In this document: positions 1 through 9,575 of the stretch, piece by piece
Layout of the letters: each line of letters starts with the position of its first letter
Position numbering within the stretch: the first letter of the stretch is position 1
Source: Pseudomonadota bacterium
GTDB taxonomy: Bacteria > Pseudomonadota > Gammaproteobacteria > Steroidobacterales > Woeseiaceae
DNA: 47,599 nucleotides
Assembly: GCA_027621915.1 (NCBI GenBank)
Contig: JAQCAD010000023.1
Location: forward strand, 1 to 47,599
Direction of reading: 5' to 3'
Program-made: the position numbers and the translations under genes
The notes under the pieces: generated by a model
Told to the model about the DNA's origin: nothing
Databases searched by the model: none
The model's input: the letters and a program-made list of their open reading frames with translations, nothing else

Positions 1-537
1 GATGCTGGCGAGATCCTGGCGTCACAGGAAGTTCATGACATCAGTGTTGCACTGGGCGTTGACCCCGGCAACCCAAATCTGGACAACCTTCGCTATCACA
101 AGGTATGCATTCTTGCTGATGCGGATTCCGATGGCCTGCATATCGCAACCTTGCTGTGCGCGCTGTTCCTGCGTCATTTTCGGGAGTTGATTCTTGCTGG
201 TCACGTCTATGTCGCAATGCCGCCTCTTTATCGAATTGATGTTGGCAAGGAAAAATTCTATGCACTCGATGATAGCGAGCGACAGGGGATTCTCGACAGA
301 ATCGAGGCTGAGAATATTAAGGGCAAGGTATCCGTTACTCGCTTTAAGGGCCTTGGCGAGATGAATCCATCGCACCTTCGTGAAACGACGATGAATCGAG
401 ACACGAGGCGTCTGGTGCAACTGACGGTAAGCGCAAAAGACAATACGGACCAGCTCATGGACATGTTGCTGGCTAAGAAGCGTTCTGGCGACAGGCGTAA
501 GTGGCTTGAAGACAAGGGCAACCTCGCGGAAGTCTGA
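1..537 (+). CDS. parE: DNA topoisomerase IV subunit B, C-terminal part (5' end outside window)
   Basis: ATPase subunit of topoisomerase IV, which decatenates daughter chromosomes together with ParC. Only the last 178 codons are present; the frame is open from base 1. The TOPRIM metal-binding motif DADSDG is visible near residue 41 of the fragment, followed by the C-terminal block [10 protein letters not shown] that packs against ParC in type IIA enzymes. The stop is 17 bases upstream of parC and the order parE-parC on one strand indicates one operon. GyrB is the alternative, but adjacency to a ParC rather than a GyrA and the lack of a GyrB-type insert favour ParE. Confidence 0.95.
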   Translation, partial: DAGEILASQEVHDISVALGVDPGNPNLDNLRYHKVCILADADSDGLHIATLLCALFLRHFRELILAGHVYVAMPPLYRIDVGKEKFYALDDSERQGILDRIEAENIKGKVSVTRFKGLGEMNPSHLRETTMNRDTRRLVQLTVSAKDNTDQLMDMLLAKKRSGDRRKWLEDKGNLAEV

Positions 538-554
538 CGAGGGGACGGAGTGCT

Positions 555-2810
555 ATGCAAAATCAGCTGAATCTCGAAGGCGTTGAGCAGCAGGCCTTAA
601 AGGAATATACCGAGAAGGCCTACCTCGATTACTCGATGTACGTCATTCTGGATCGTGCGCTTCCGCAAATCGGTGACGGGCTAAAACCGGTACAACGCCG
701 TATCACCTACGCGATGAGCGAGCTCGGGTTATCCGCTGGCCAGAAACACAAAAAATCCGCTCGTACGGTGGGTGACGTAATTGGCAAATTCCATCCGCAC
801 GGAGATTCTGCGTGTTACGAGGCGATGGTGCTGATGGCGCAGGATTTTTCCTACCGATATCCCATCGTAGACGGGCAGGGGAACTGGGGTTCTACTGACG
901 ACCCGAAATCATTTGCTGCGATGCGTTATACCGAATCCCGGCTGCGGCCTTATGCGAAGACATTGCTGGCTGAGCTCGGCCAGGGGACGGTTGATTGGGC
1001 ACCCAATTTTGACGGCACGATGGACGAACCTGTTGTGTTGCCGGCACGTCTGCCAAACCTGTTGCTCAACGGAACCACAGGTATTGCTGTTGGCATGTCG
1101 ACGGACGTTCCGCCGCATAATCTTCGCGAAGTCGCCAGCGCCCTGGTTCACCTGATAGACAACCCGGATGCGACGGTCTCGCATCTGATGAAACACATTA
1201 AAGGACCGGATTTTCCGACCGGTGGCGAGCTCGTTTCGCCAAGGTCTGACATCAAGCACATCTACACAACCGGCGGTGGCACGCTAAGGTTGCGAGCGTC
1301 TTACAGACAGGAAGACGGCGACATTATTATCGACTCGCTGCCATACCAGATCTCGGGAAGTAAGGTGCTGGAGCAAATCGCGGCTCAGATGCGCAACAAG
1401 AAGCTGCCCCTGGTCGAGGACCTGCGCGACGAGTCAGATCATCAGGAGCCGATTCGCCTGGTAATTTCGCCAAAAAGCAAAAAAATTGACGTTGACGAAC
1501 TGATGTCTCACCTTTTTTCAACGACATCACTCGAGCGTACGGTGCGAGTCAACATGAACGTTGTAGCGCTGGATGGTCGTCCACGCACATTCAGCCTCGT
1601 TGCACTCTTAAATGAATGGCTTAGTTTCAGGAAAATCACTGTCAAACGCCGCCTGGAGCATCGCCTTCAGATTGTTCTCGATCGCCTGCATATTCTCGAT
1701 GGCTTGTTGATCGCTTATCTCAATATTGACGAAGTCATAAGAATTATTCGCACCGAAGACGATCCGAAAACGGTGTTGATGAAGAAGTTCAAGATATCCG
1801 ATATTCAGTCTGAATCCATTCTGAATCTGCGATTGCGGAATCTGGCTAAGCTCGAAGAATTCAAGATCAAAGGTGAGCAGGCGGAACTCAACGATGAGCG
1901 CGACGCGTTACAACAAACGCTTAAGAGTGCCGCCAAGCTAAAGAATCTGATTAAGACCGAAATATTGGAAGACGCGGAAAGTTACGGTGATCCGCGTCGA
2001 ACTGGAATTGTCGAGCGTGCTGCGTCGCAGGCACTGGACGAATCTTTGTTGGTTGCGAGCGAGCCAGTTACAGTCGTGCTGTCACAAAGAGGCTGGGCAC
2101 GCGCGGCTAAAGGGCATGAGGTTGATGTTCTCGCGTTGAGTTACAAGTCCGGAGACGGATTTTTATCTGCGACGCAAGGCAGGAGCAACCAACTCGCCAT
2201 GTTTATCGATAGTACGGGCCGCGTCTACAGCGTGCTTGCACAGACGTTGCCGTCCGCGCGAGGGCAGGGTGACCCATTATCGGGATTGTTCAAGCCGCCG
2301 GACGGCGCGGAGTTTTGCGGCGCAATGATTGGTGATCCGGACGACAAATTCTTGCTGGCGAGCGACGCAGGCTATGGCTTTATTGCGACGCTTGATGACC
2401 TGGTTTCGCGAAACAAGGCTGGCAAATCGATACTCAAAGTGCCGCCGGGGGGCAGGGTTGTTGTGCCATCACCGGTGCCGCGTGACAGGGAGTGCCTGAT
2501 CGCGGCCGTATCGTCGATCGGTCGAATGCTCTGCTTTGAAATGGAAGATCTGCCGGAACTTGCGAAAGGAAAGGGAAATAAACTCATCAATATTCCAGGC
2601 AAAAAATACAAAGATGGCGACGAGCAGCTTGTAGCAGCTGCCGTGGTACCGGAGGAAGGAAATTTGCAGGTTCTCACCGGCGCACGAATGATGACCCTTA
2701 AGTGGGGTGATCTCGACGACTATTACGGGGATCGCGCGCTTCGTGGAAGCATGTTGCCCAAAGGCTGGCGCAAGGTTGAAAGGCTCATTGCCGTCGGCAG
2801 TGCTGACTAG
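555..2810 (+). CDS. parC: DNA topoisomerase IV subunit A
   Basis: DNA breakage-reunion subunit of topoisomerase IV. At 751 aa it matches the usual ParC length (E. coli 752). The catalytic tyrosine is Y125 in [10 protein letters not shown]. The quinolone-resistance-determining region reads [10 protein letters not shown], with S85 and E89 equivalent to E. coli S80 and E84, so it has the susceptible form at both classical positions. A long central coiled-coil stretch and a C-terminal beta-propeller region follow. The start has a strong upstream purine run (GGGGACGGAG) about 5 bases before the ATG. It is the second gene of a parE-parC operon and is convergent with the minus-strand FimV-like gene. 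Confidence 0.97.
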   Translation: MQNQLNLEGVEQQALKEYTEKAYLDYSMYVILDRALPQIGDGLKPVQRRITYAMSELGLSAGQKHKKSARTVGDVIGKFHPHGDSACYEAMVLMAQDFSYRYPIVDGQGNWGSTDDPKSFAAMRYTESRLRPYAKTLLAELGQGTVDWAPNFDGTMDEPVVLPARLPNLLLNGTTGIAVGMSTDVPPHNLREVASALVHLIDNPDATVSHLMKHIKGPDFPTGGELVSPRSDIKHIYTTGGGTLRLRASYRQEDGDIIIDSLPYQISGSKVLEQIAAQMRNKKLPLVEDLRDESDHQEPIRLVISPKSKKIDVDELMSHLFSTTSLERTVRVNMNVVALDGRPRTFSLVALLNEWLSFRKITVKRRLEHRLQIVLDRLHILDGLLIAYLNIDEVIRIIRTEDDPKTVLMKKFKISDIQSESILNLRLRNLAKLEEFKIKGEQAELNDERDALQQTLKSAAKLKNLIKTEILEDAESYGDPRRTGIVERAASQALDESLLVASEPVTVVLSQRGWARAAKGHEVDVLALSYKSGDGFLSATQGRSNQLAMFIDSTGRVYSVLAQTLPSARGQGDPLSGLFKPPDGAEFCGAMIGDPDDKFLLASDAGYGFIATLDDLVSRNKAGKSILKVPPGGRVVVPSPVPRDRECLIAAVSSIGRMLCFEMEDLPELAKGKGNKLINIPGKKYKDGDEQLVAAAVVPEEGNLQVLTGARMMTLKWGDLDDYYGDRALRGSMLPKGWRKVERLIAVGSAD

Positions 2811-2857
2811 CCAATCGGTTAATTGCAGGAGGTGACCCGCGGATCGTTTTCCTGCTG

Positions 2858-4873
2858 TTATTTTTTCCGGGATTGGGATTGGCCGGGTTTTGCCGGCATC
2901 TCAACCGTTATGTCACTGCCTGCAGCACTCATCGCACGACTGCTGTCTGACTCGCTCGCATCAGCGATTGAATCATTCTCAGCGTCCATCGATTCGGGCA
3001 TTTCGGTCGTCAATTCGGCGGTAACGTCGCTATCAAGTTGTGTTGAATCAGCAATCGGCATTTCGGTCGTCAAAACGCCTGGATCCTCGCCGTCCATCAG
3101 ACTGGCCAGCTCCATTGCCACTCGCTCAATTTCAGCATTTAGCGCCATTGTGGCGGTGAACTCCTCCTGGTAGTCCTGCTCCAGTGCGAGGTAATCCACT
3201 GCAGAGCTTAACGTGTAGCCACCACCGACGTCGTCGGCCAATGCATCACCAATTTGAACGGCCTGCAAATCCTTCTCAGTCGCATCGTACTCTCCAATGC
3301 GCTGCTTGGTCGCGTCGACGATCATTGACAGGTCATAGTCGTCGTCGATCGGCGGCTCTTCGTTATCAAGAATTGACATCGGTTCCACCCGATGATGCGG
3401 TGCGATGATATCCGTCGGGACAAATTCCGGTTCGCGTGCTGCAGCTTCCGTAATTTCCAGGTCAAGATCCGTGTCGCCCGGAGATGTTGCAGAAAATCCA
3501 AAGTCCTGGGCGACGTCGATCATCGAAGCCGCACTCAGTCCGGTTCCGGCGCCAAGGTCCGCATCAAGTGAAATGGCTTGTGCATTGATCGTATCGGCAA
3601 ACTCGAAGTCAACGTCCTGAATTGCACGTGCTTTCTGTGCCGAATCGTCGTCTCTGCGTCGTGCGGCTGGCTCAGCCGCAGCATCGCCAACTGGGCCAAA
3701 TCGCTCACGTAGCGCCCTGCCGAAAAGCAACAACCCGAGTATCAGGGCAATTCCGGTGCCACCCAGCCATATCAGCCAATTCCATGCACCGCTGGTTCCG
3801 GTGCCGCGCGGCATCGCCGAACTTGCGAATGGCGCGCCGGTCGACGGGTCCGCCGAAGTTTTTGCAGGCGTCGCAGTATCGAGGCTGTCTGACCCAGCAG
3901 GTAACATGACGACGTCACCGGGGCGCAACTCGGGATCTGCTTTGCTCACGGCCAGTGACTCTTCGACTGAGGGTAACTGGAGGTCAGGCGGTGCCTCCTG
4001 ATTTTTTTCAATTGTGGAAACTGTGCGTGACGCAATCTCCGGAGTTGCTAAACGGTCAGCCACTTCCGTGGCAAAGCCTGGCGCGAGCAAGCTTCCTGAC
4101 GAAGGGGTTGGTGGTGTCTCGGCTAAAACGGCGAGATCGTCATTCAGATCCGGGATGTACAGGCTGGATCCGGCAATAATCCGGTTTTTGTCGTGACTGG
4201 AAAACGCCTCCGGATTCGCGGCAAATACTATGTCGACCGCACGCCACAAGCCAATTCGCCGATTTTCGATTCGGGAAACGATTGTCGAAACAGAGTCACC
4301 TGGTTGCACCAAATAACGCCCGTTCATGGCGACTGACGATCGATCAGCGGCTGTTGCCATCGCAGGTGACCGGAGCACAGGCGTCCCGGGCGAACGGGAA
4401 TCGGCGTCAACCTCTGCAACGGTCCGCGTTTGCGGCACGATAGACTCGCCGATCCCGGTCTTTCGGACCGAACCTGCGCGTACTTCTCGTGGGACGGGGT
4501 CTATCATCAAAGTGTATTCGCGCATCAGTCGAGGTGTATAAGCGCAATTTACGCCGACCTGCACATTCAGTATCGGCTCGCGAATCGGCGAATTCCCCGA
4601 GATCAAAAATGCGTTACCCGTAATTGAAATTGCGGCATCGCTGAATGTGGGCATCTCGTCACCGAACCTGCCCGTTCGAAAATAGATGCAGTAACTATTA
4701 ATTTGCTCGTTCGGATTCAACGCGTAAGAGATACTTGCCCTGAGCGGCTGACCGAGTGCCGAGTTAACCTGGATTTCACCAAGTTCCAGTGCGTGCGCTG
4801 GTAACGCTGTGACACCACAGGCGCTACCCACAGCAATTAATGCCGGCAGAAAATACTGCGATTGTCGTTTCAT
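2858..4873 (-). CDS. Short FimV/HubP-like membrane protein with LysM domain
   Basis: Predicted inner-membrane, peptidoglycan-binding protein of the FimV/HubP type, a family that organises cell poles and type IV pilus assembly. From the ATG at 4873 the product is 671 aa: signal peptide about 1-28 (ending PAHA), FimV N-terminal domain about 29-130 (LELGEIQVNSALGQPLRA), LysM about 187-242 (YLVQPGDSVSTI), one transmembrane helix about 364-387, then an acidic cytoplasmic tail. Two cysteines (C62, C110) sit in the periplasmic domain. The tail repeats a T-x-EMP motif three times. Unlike the full-length fimV at 14821 it lacks the TPR-rich FimV C-terminal domain. An in-frame start 24 codons upstream is possible, but the 4873 ATG begins a clean signal peptide and follows a GGAAGAAG purine run. 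Confidence 0.85.
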   Translation of the reverse strand: MKRQSQYFLPALIAVGSACGVTALPAHALELGEIQVNSALGQPLRASISYALNPNEQINSYCIYFRTGRFGDEMPTFSDAAISITGNAFLISGNSPIREPILNVQVGVNCAYTPRLMREYTLMIDPVPREVRAGSVRKTGIGESIVPQTRTVAEVDADSRSPGTPVLRSPAMATAADRSSVAMNGRYLVQPGDSVSTIVSRIENRRIGLWRAVDIVFAANPEAFSSHDKNRIIAGSSLYIPDLNDDLAVLAETPPTPSSGSLLAPGFATEVADRLATPEIASRTVSTIEKNQEAPPDLQLPSVEESLAVSKADPELRPGDVVMLPAGSDSLDTATPAKTSADPSTGAPFASSAMPRGTGTSGAWNWLIWLGGTGIALILGLLLFGRALRERFGPVGDAAAEPAARRRDDDSAQKARAIQDVDFEFADTINAQAISLDADLGAGTGLSAASMIDVAQDFGFSATSPGDTDLDLEITEAAAREPEFVPTDIIAPHHRVEPMSILDNEEPPIDDDYDLSMIVDATKQRIGEYDATEKDLQAVQIGDALADDVGGGYTLSSAVDYLALEQDYQEEFTATMALNAEIERVAMELASLMDGEDPGVLTTEMPIADSTQLDSDVTAELTTEMPESMDAENDSIADASESDSSRAMSAAGSDITVEMPAKPGQSQSRKK

Positions 4874-5088
4874 TGTTTTGCGGCTTCTTCCATTTTCGCC
4901 AGTTACATTCACAGCCTGATACCTCGCTGCCCGGTTCGAACTCATCCTTGCGATCGCGAAGCTGCACTTGAAGTGAAGCAGCTACGTACCCGTTGCATAA
5001 AAGCAGATTAGGTAGCGCCCAATGCGCTGTAAACAGACGCACTCATGGTTTTCAATTTCGGTCGCCGGAAACGTGTTTTTGATTGCAA

Positions 5089-5110
5089 AAATGTGACTAA
5101 TGTCACAATT
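5089..5110. promoter_or_regulatory. CRP/Vfr-type operator palindrome
   Basis: Perfect TGTGA-N6-TCACA palindrome (TGTGA at 5092-5096, TCACA at 5103-5107) with A/T-rich flanks (AAA before, ATT after), which is the CRP/Vfr consensus. It lies in the 297-base gap between the FimX-like gene and the short FimV-like gene, both on the minus strand, about 220 bases upstream of the latter's ATG. In Pseudomonas the CRP homologue Vfr controls type IV pilus and virulence genes (established knowledge). That the site drives the FimV-like gene is inference; no clear -10/-35 pair was found next to it. Confidence 0.6.
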
Positions 5111-5170
5111 GCCGTCATGACGTGATTAACCGAAAACCGGAACCTGGAAACGGAAACTGACCAATTCGCG

Positions 5171-7324
5171 CTACTGTGACCCAATTGCCTCAAGCGTGGT
5201 GGGGGCAGCGCGAACCACTTCCTGCAGGACTACTTCGGGTTCGTGCACATAATGACCTTGCATGTAGTGGACGCCGAGCTGAAAGAGAACGGCCATCGCA
5301 TTTGCGTTTTCCACGCGCTCGGCAATCGTCTCGATATTGCGTTGCTGTGCTGCAGATGCGAGTTGCCGGACAGCTTCCTGCATGGCCGTATCAGTCAAAA
5401 GAGAATGCATCAATTCTCCGTCGATCTTGATGTAATTCGGCTTGAGGATATCGAGAATCTGGAAGCGATTCTTGTCAACACCATAATGTTCCAGCGCAAA
5501 ACCAATTCCGGCCTTACGCAGCTCATCCGCTTTTTCTTTCGATTCTTTTATGTACTTCGCAGCATCCTGCTCGGGTATTTGAATGCAGAAGCAGGCCGGA
5601 TCGACCGCGTGATCCTGAAGTTCCGACCGAATCCATTCGACGAGAGAGTTATCCTGCATTGAATGTCGGGAAATACGAACGAACACAGTCTTCGCATTGG
5701 TGTCCTTGCAGTGCTCGATAGCCGCGGAAATGATCCAGCGGTCGATAGTCTTCATCAAATTATTCCGTTCAGCTGCCGGAAGGAACTCGGAAGGCAGAAT
5801 CGAGTTGCCTTGCTCATCGAGCATTCGAATCAGCATGTCGAACATCTTTGTGGATTCACTGCGCAGACCAGCGATTGGTAATTGCGCGAGGCGGAATCGC
5901 TTCTCTAGCATTGCCGCCTTGATCCTCTTCACCCATATTTCGTCGTATTTGCGCAACCGTGTATCGATATCCGTCGACTCGCGAAGGAACACTGAGTTGC
6001 CCCCGACAGATCTGCCCTGGTCATGAGCGTCCGCGACTGCGGACACCATTTCTTCGAGACTCGAAAACATGCTGCTTACGCCGACAACGCCGACTGTGCA
6101 TGTAAGGCGTACTTTTTGGTCGCCAATGTTGAATTCGTGTTTCTGCACATGTTCAACCAGTTGCTTACCCCAGACCTCAGCATCACGCTCGTTACCTCGC
6201 TCAAGAAGCGCCATGATTACGGTGCCCTCAAATCGACCTGCGACATCGCGAGGATGCATCCGCTTTCGAACCTCTTCAGAAAACTGTGCGAGAATTTCTT
6301 CGGTTTCGAGGATGCCGACCGCACTGCGCACCTCTGAAAAATCATCGGGTTTGATGTAGACGAGCGCTTGCAGACCGGATTTCGGCTTGCGCGAGAGGCG
6401 TTTCGTAACTCGCTCGAGAAACTGTGCGCGATGAAAAAAGAGCGTTGTCGGATCTCGTTTAAGGGCTTCGTGAACAAGCTTCGTTGGTTCCTCGGCCGCC
6501 GTTGGCAAAGATTCAATTCGAATCTGAACGTAAGGGCCATCATCGAATTCTACAATGCGGAATTCCAGGTCGAGGGCCGCCGCACTTCCGTCTTTCGCCC
6601 GCGTCTTCGCGTGGAGTTTGTCGCCCTTTTTCCATTTACTTTGCGTTGTGGCGATAAGCGCGCCTTTTACAGCGGCGTGGCTCTCTTCGAGGAAATTATC
6701 CATCAGCGGCAGGCCGACGATCTCGTCTTGCGTTTTTGCCTGAAATATACGCAGCCAGGCGTTGTTGACTTCGGTAACGATGCCTTCCTGTATGTACGCG
6801 ATTGCCGTGCTCGAGTTTTGCATGTAGTCGTGCAGTTGTTTTCGATATTCGGTCGCCGAGTTGAGCGTCGAATTCAGTGCGCGCTCCACCCGGAACGCAC
6901 GGAGTTCGCGATTGACAACGGCCAGGATTCGGGCCTTTTGGTCGCGTGACACCAAGTCAGCGGCTCCGTCTTTCATCGCCTTGAGGATCGACTCTTCATC
7001 AACTGATTCGCTGAGGGCAATGATCGGGACTTCCGGTATGAATCTGTCCTTCTGCTTGACGACTTGTCGAATCGGGTCCGGATAATTGTTCAAGTTGATA
7101 ATGATGAGTTCAATCCGTTCTTTGCCGAGAATATCGTCGAATCGGCCGGGCGTCTCGATCCAGTGACAATGCGCAGTATGTCCGGCGTCCCGCAGACTTC
7201 CGTTTACGAGTTGAACATCGTCCTGAGTGCCCGATAGTACGGCGATCGATACTGTATGCTTTTCGGTCAAGTCGAGGCCCTGAGTTCCCTGTTGCCGGCG
7301 GCGCCGGGCGTGTTCTGCCAACAC
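5171..7324 (-). CDS. FimX-like REC-PAS-GGDEF-EAL protein with degenerate catalytic motifs
   Basis: Probable cyclic-di-GMP effector and not an enzyme. The 717 aa contain a receiver-like domain about 24-145, a PAS domain about 160-275, a GGDEF-like domain about 290-450 and an EAL-like domain about 463-705. The GGDEF signature is replaced by RFEGT (364-368), so diguanylate cyclase activity is unlikely. The EAL motif position reads DML, and the metal-binding DDFG position reads EHYG. Late EAL-fold elements (KIDGELM, IAERVEN, MQGHYVHEP) remain. This domain order, length and decay resemble Pseudomonas FimX (691 aa), which binds c-di-GMP through a degenerate EAL domain and controls type IV pilus assembly. 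The FimV-like neighbour supports that role. The start is a GTG with no clear Shine-Dalgarno; a TTG 18 codons in is an alternative. Confidence 0.85.
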   Translation of the reverse strand: MLAEHARRRRQQGTQGLDLTEKHTVSIAVLSGTQDDVQLVNGSLRDAGHTAHCHWIETPGRFDDILGKERIELIIINLNNYPDPIRQVVKQKDRFIPEVPIIALSESVDEESILKAMKDGAADLVSRDQKARILAVVNRELRAFRVERALNSTLNSATEYRKQLHDYMQNSSTAIAYIQEGIVTEVNNAWLRIFQAKTQDEIVGLPLMDNFLEESHAAVKGALIATTQSKWKKGDKLHAKTRAKDGSAAALDLEFRIVEFDDGPYVQIRIESLPTAAEEPTKLVHEALKRDPTTLFFHRAQFLERVTKRLSRKPKSGLQALVYIKPDDFSEVRSAVGILETEEILAQFSEEVRKRMHPRDVAGRFEGTVIMALLERGNERDAEVWGKQLVEHVQKHEFNIGDQKVRLTCTVGVVGVSSMFSSLEEMVSAVADAHDQGRSVGGNSVFLRESTDIDTRLRKYDEIWVKRIKAAMLEKRFRLAQLPIAGLRSESTKMFDMLIRMLDEQGNSILPSEFLPAAERNNLMKTIDRWIISAAIEHCKDTNAKTVFVRISRHSMQDNSLVEWIRSELQDHAVDPACFCIQIPEQDAAKYIKESKEKADELRKAGIGFALEHYGVDKNRFQILDILKPNYIKIDGELMHSLLTDTAMQEAVRQLASAAQQRNIETIAERVENANAMAVLFQLGVHYMQGHYVHEPEVVLQEVVRAAPTTLEAIGSQ

Positions 7325-7490
7325 GAAATAAGTCTATACAGATCGCCTGAGGGAGTCCCTGATCCAGTGTCAAAAGCGTGACGGCTATCAATAAATAGGG
7401 GTTGCACCGCGCTGATTGTGCTCCCACGGGGTTCCGTACCGGCCTTTTCGGGGCCGTCAGCTGGTGCTTATCCTGAGAACAATTCACAGG

Positions 7491-7496
7491 TATGAT
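7491..7496 (+). promoter_or_regulatory. Possible -10 element of efp
   Basis: TATGAT matches the sigma-70 -10 consensus at five of six positions and lies 82 bases upstream of the efp ATG. The hexamer 17 bases further upstream (TTATCC) is a poor -35, so this is a weak prediction. The rest of 7325-7578 is the divergent upstream region of efp and the FimX-like gene; it also holds a CGGCC/GGCCG hairpin near 7440-7457. Confidence 0.3.
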
Positions 7497-7578
7497 TGCG
7501 CGCGCTGCCGGGATCGTGCCTCAGGCGGCAGTACCCAACGTAAATGTACCGGCCTTCGCGCCGCGTGTGGAATCGCAA

Positions 7579-8145
7579 ATGGCAAACTACAGTACCAGTG
7601 AATTCAAATCAGGGCTTCGTATCATTTTGGATAATGACCCTTGCGTCATCGTGGAAAACGAATTCGTGAAGCCGGGCAAAGGTCAGGCCTTTAATCGTGT
7701 TCGCGTCAAAAATCTGAAGACGGGAAAAGTAGTTGATAAAACATTCAAGTCAGGTGATAGCCTCGAAGGAGCAGACGTCGTAGACACCGACATGCAGTTT
7801 CTGTACTCGGACGGCGAGTTCTGGCACTTCATGGTTGCGGATACGTTCGAGCAATATGCTGCTGACGAGAAGTGCGTCGGTGATTCGAAGAAGTGGCTGA
7901 CTGAACAGGACATTTGCCAGGTTACATTGTGGAACAATTCACCATTACTTGTTGCGGCGCCGAACTTTGTCGAGCTCGAGATTACGGAAACTGATCCGGG
8001 ACTGCGTGGCGACACTTCGGGCGGTGGTGGAAAACCTGCGACGCTGTCAACTGGCGCTGTCGTTCGCGTTCCACTATTCGTCGAGCAAGGAGAATACGTT
8101 AAAGTTGACACCCGTTCCGGGGAGTATGTTTCGCGAGTCAAATAA
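7579..8145 (+). CDS. efp: Elongation factor P
   Basis: Translation factor that rescues ribosomes stalled at polyproline stretches. With the ATG at 7579 the protein is 188 aa, exactly the E. coli length, beginning [14 protein letters not shown]. An in-frame ATG at 7492 would add 29 unmatched residues and is rejected. The modification loop reads KPGKGQ with lysine at residue 34, the residue beta-lysylated by EpmA in enterobacteria; epmA lies 0.5 kb away on the other strand, which supports lysylation here. Three beta-barrel domains span the length; the C-terminal [14 protein letters not shown] is typical. The 3' end overlaps the convergent msrC by 8 bases. Confidence 0.96.
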   Translation: MANYSTSEFKSGLRIILDNDPCVIVENEFVKPGKGQAFNRVRVKNLKTGKVVDKTFKSGDSLEGADVVDTDMQFLYSDGEFWHFMVADTFEQYAADEKCVGDSKKWLTEQDICQVTLWNNSPLLVAAPNFVELEITETDPGLRGDTSGGGGKPATLSTGAVVRVPLFVEQGEYVKVDTRSGEYVSRVK

Positions 8146-8620
8146 AATTCAGCAGATCTTGTTTGGTCTTTGCCAGGCACTTCACGAAACGCTGGCAAAG
8201 AAGTTCGAGCCCGGATTGATCGACTTCAGAGAACCTGGCTTCGCGTGGGCTGTCAATATCGAGAACGGCAAAAACCGCCCCATTCGCGATTAGCGGCACT
8301 ACCACCTCTGATTTTGAATTGGGATCGCAAGTGATATGTCCGTGGAAATTGTGGACGTTGTCGACTTTAATAGTTCGTTTCTCGGCGGCGGCAGTTCCAC
8401 ATACGCCCCGACCCAGCGGGATATGCACGCACGCCGGCTGTCCCTGGAATGGGCCAAGCACAAGTTCGTCACCGCGCAATATATATAGTCCGAGCCAATT
8501 GATATCGTGAATTTCGGAAAACAACAGACCTACGAAATTTGCACTGGCGGCGAGCAGATCGTTCTCTTCTCCGATCAGCGCATCAAGCTGACGGTCGAGT
8601 ATTTTGTAGTCAACTGTCAT
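8138..8620 (-). CDS. msrC: Free methionine-(R)-sulfoxide reductase
   Basis: GAF-domain enzyme that reduces free L-methionine-(R)-sulfoxide (E. coli YebR/MsrC family). 160 aa, a single GAF domain. The three catalytic/resolving cysteines are conserved: C64, C74 (LGRGVCGTA) and C98 (GHITCDPNS), matching E. coli C84, C94 and C118. The core motifs [10 protein letters not shown] and LVLGPFQG also match. It is the last gene of the five-gene minus-strand operon and starts one base after the epmA stop, so translational coupling is likely. Its 3' end overlaps efp tail to tail. Confidence 0.93.
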   Translation of the reverse strand: MTVDYKILDRQLDALIGEENDLLAASANFVGLLFSEIHDINWLGLYILRGDELVLGPFQGQPACVHIPLGRGVCGTAAAEKRTIKVDNVHNFHGHITCDPNSKSEVVVPLIANGAVFAVLDIDSPREARFSEVDQSGLELLCQRFVKCLAKTKQDLLNFI

Positions 8621-8621
8621 T

Positions 8622-9575
8622 TCAGATTCCCGGCGTAAACGTGGCTACAGATCGTATATCATTCTGACCTTCGTCAATCATCAGCAGGCGGTCAAAACCA
8701 AGCGCTACCCCGGCGGCCTGCGGCATTCCAGTAACTAACGCCTCGATAAGCATTGTGTCGATCTCGTATGGCTGAAGTCCTTTTGATTTCCTTTTCTCAC
8801 AATCAGCCTCGAAACGCATTTTTTGCTCATTGGCGTCCGTCAACTCAACAAATCCGTTCGCGAGCTCGATTGGGCCACAATACATTTCAAACCTTTCTGC
8901 CACACGGCTGTCGTCCGGACAAATACGTGCAAGCGCTGACTGACTGGCAGGGTAATGATAAACAACGGTCAACCTGTCGGTCGGAAAAGTATTGGCCACG
9001 CGACTCGCCATTGCCAGGTCGAGCCACGCATCATGGTCGTCGGCAAGCGAGGAACGTAACTGCGCGTCTGCGTCAACCGTCGTTGCCAGCAATTCAACAT
9101 CCGCGAGCAACGGGTCGATTGCCAGCGCCGTTTGAAATGCCTCGACGTAACTTACGAAAACTGGCGTTCGCTCGAGCCTGTATTTTGACAGCAGGCTTGT
9201 TGCTAATCCGGTTGTCTCGTGCATGATCGCCTGCAGGTCGAAATTCCGTCGATACCATTCGATCATCGTGAACTCGGGCAGATGATTTCGACCGACTTCG
9301 CCGTCCCTGTAAACGCTGCAAATCTGATAAACATCCGGATAGCCCGCAGCAAGGAGTCGCTTCATGAAATATTCCGGGGACGTTTGCAAAAACATTTGCC
9401 GGCCCGATACACAAGCGCCGATGCTTTCGATGTTTGGATCAGTTGACGTTCGAGTCGACAGGCTCGGTGTGCTGACTTCGAGAATGTCCCGTGTACCAAA
9501 GAATCGACGAGCGGTTTCCAGCATTTGAGCGCGGGCTTTGGCCATTTCCGGTGGTGAGTTTGGCCGCCAGTTCAA
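8622..9575 (-). CDS. epmA: EF-P--(R)-beta-lysine ligase
   Basis: LysRS-like enzyme (PoxA/GenX/YjeA) that attaches (R)-beta-lysine to EF-P lysine 34. Class II synthetase motifs are visible: TSPEYFMKRLLAAG, GRNHLPEFTMIEWYR, the motif near ELANGFVELTDA, and the C-terminal motif 3 GVALGFDRLLM. It lacks the anticodon-binding domain of LysRS. I chose the TTG at 9575, which overlaps the psd stop as TTGA and gives 317 aa (E. coli 325) with an N-terminus aligning to E. coli EpmA (LNWRPNSPPEMAKARAQML). An ATG at 9545 is the alternative. The longer upstream open frame is psd read in another frame. The partner epmB is not in this window. Confidence 0.92.
   Translation of the reverse strand: MNWRPNSPPEMAKARAQMLETARRFFGTRDILEVSTPSLSTRTSTDPNIESIGACVSGRQMFLQTSPEYFMKRLLAAGYPDVYQICSVYRDGEVGRNHLPEFTMIEWYRRNFDLQAIMHETTGLATSLLSKYRLERTPVFVSYVEAFQTALAIDPLLADVELLATTVDADAQLRSSLADDHDAWLDLAMASRVANTFPTDRLTVVYHYPASQSALARICPDDSRVAERFEMYCGPIELANGFVELTDANEQKMRFEADCEKRKSKGLQPYEIDTMLIEALVTGMPQAAGVALGFDRLLMIDEGQNDIRSVATFTPGI

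Noticed and set aside
2826-2855. Bidirectional terminator between parC and the FimV-like gene
   Set aside because: The GCAGGA/TCCTGC inverted pair has a long loop and no clear T-tract on either side.
7492-7578. N-terminal extension of EF-P from the ATG at 7492
   Set aside because: The 29 extra residues match nothing in EF-P, and the ATG at 7579 gives exactly 188 aa with lysine at position 34. The 7492 ATG overlaps the putative -10.
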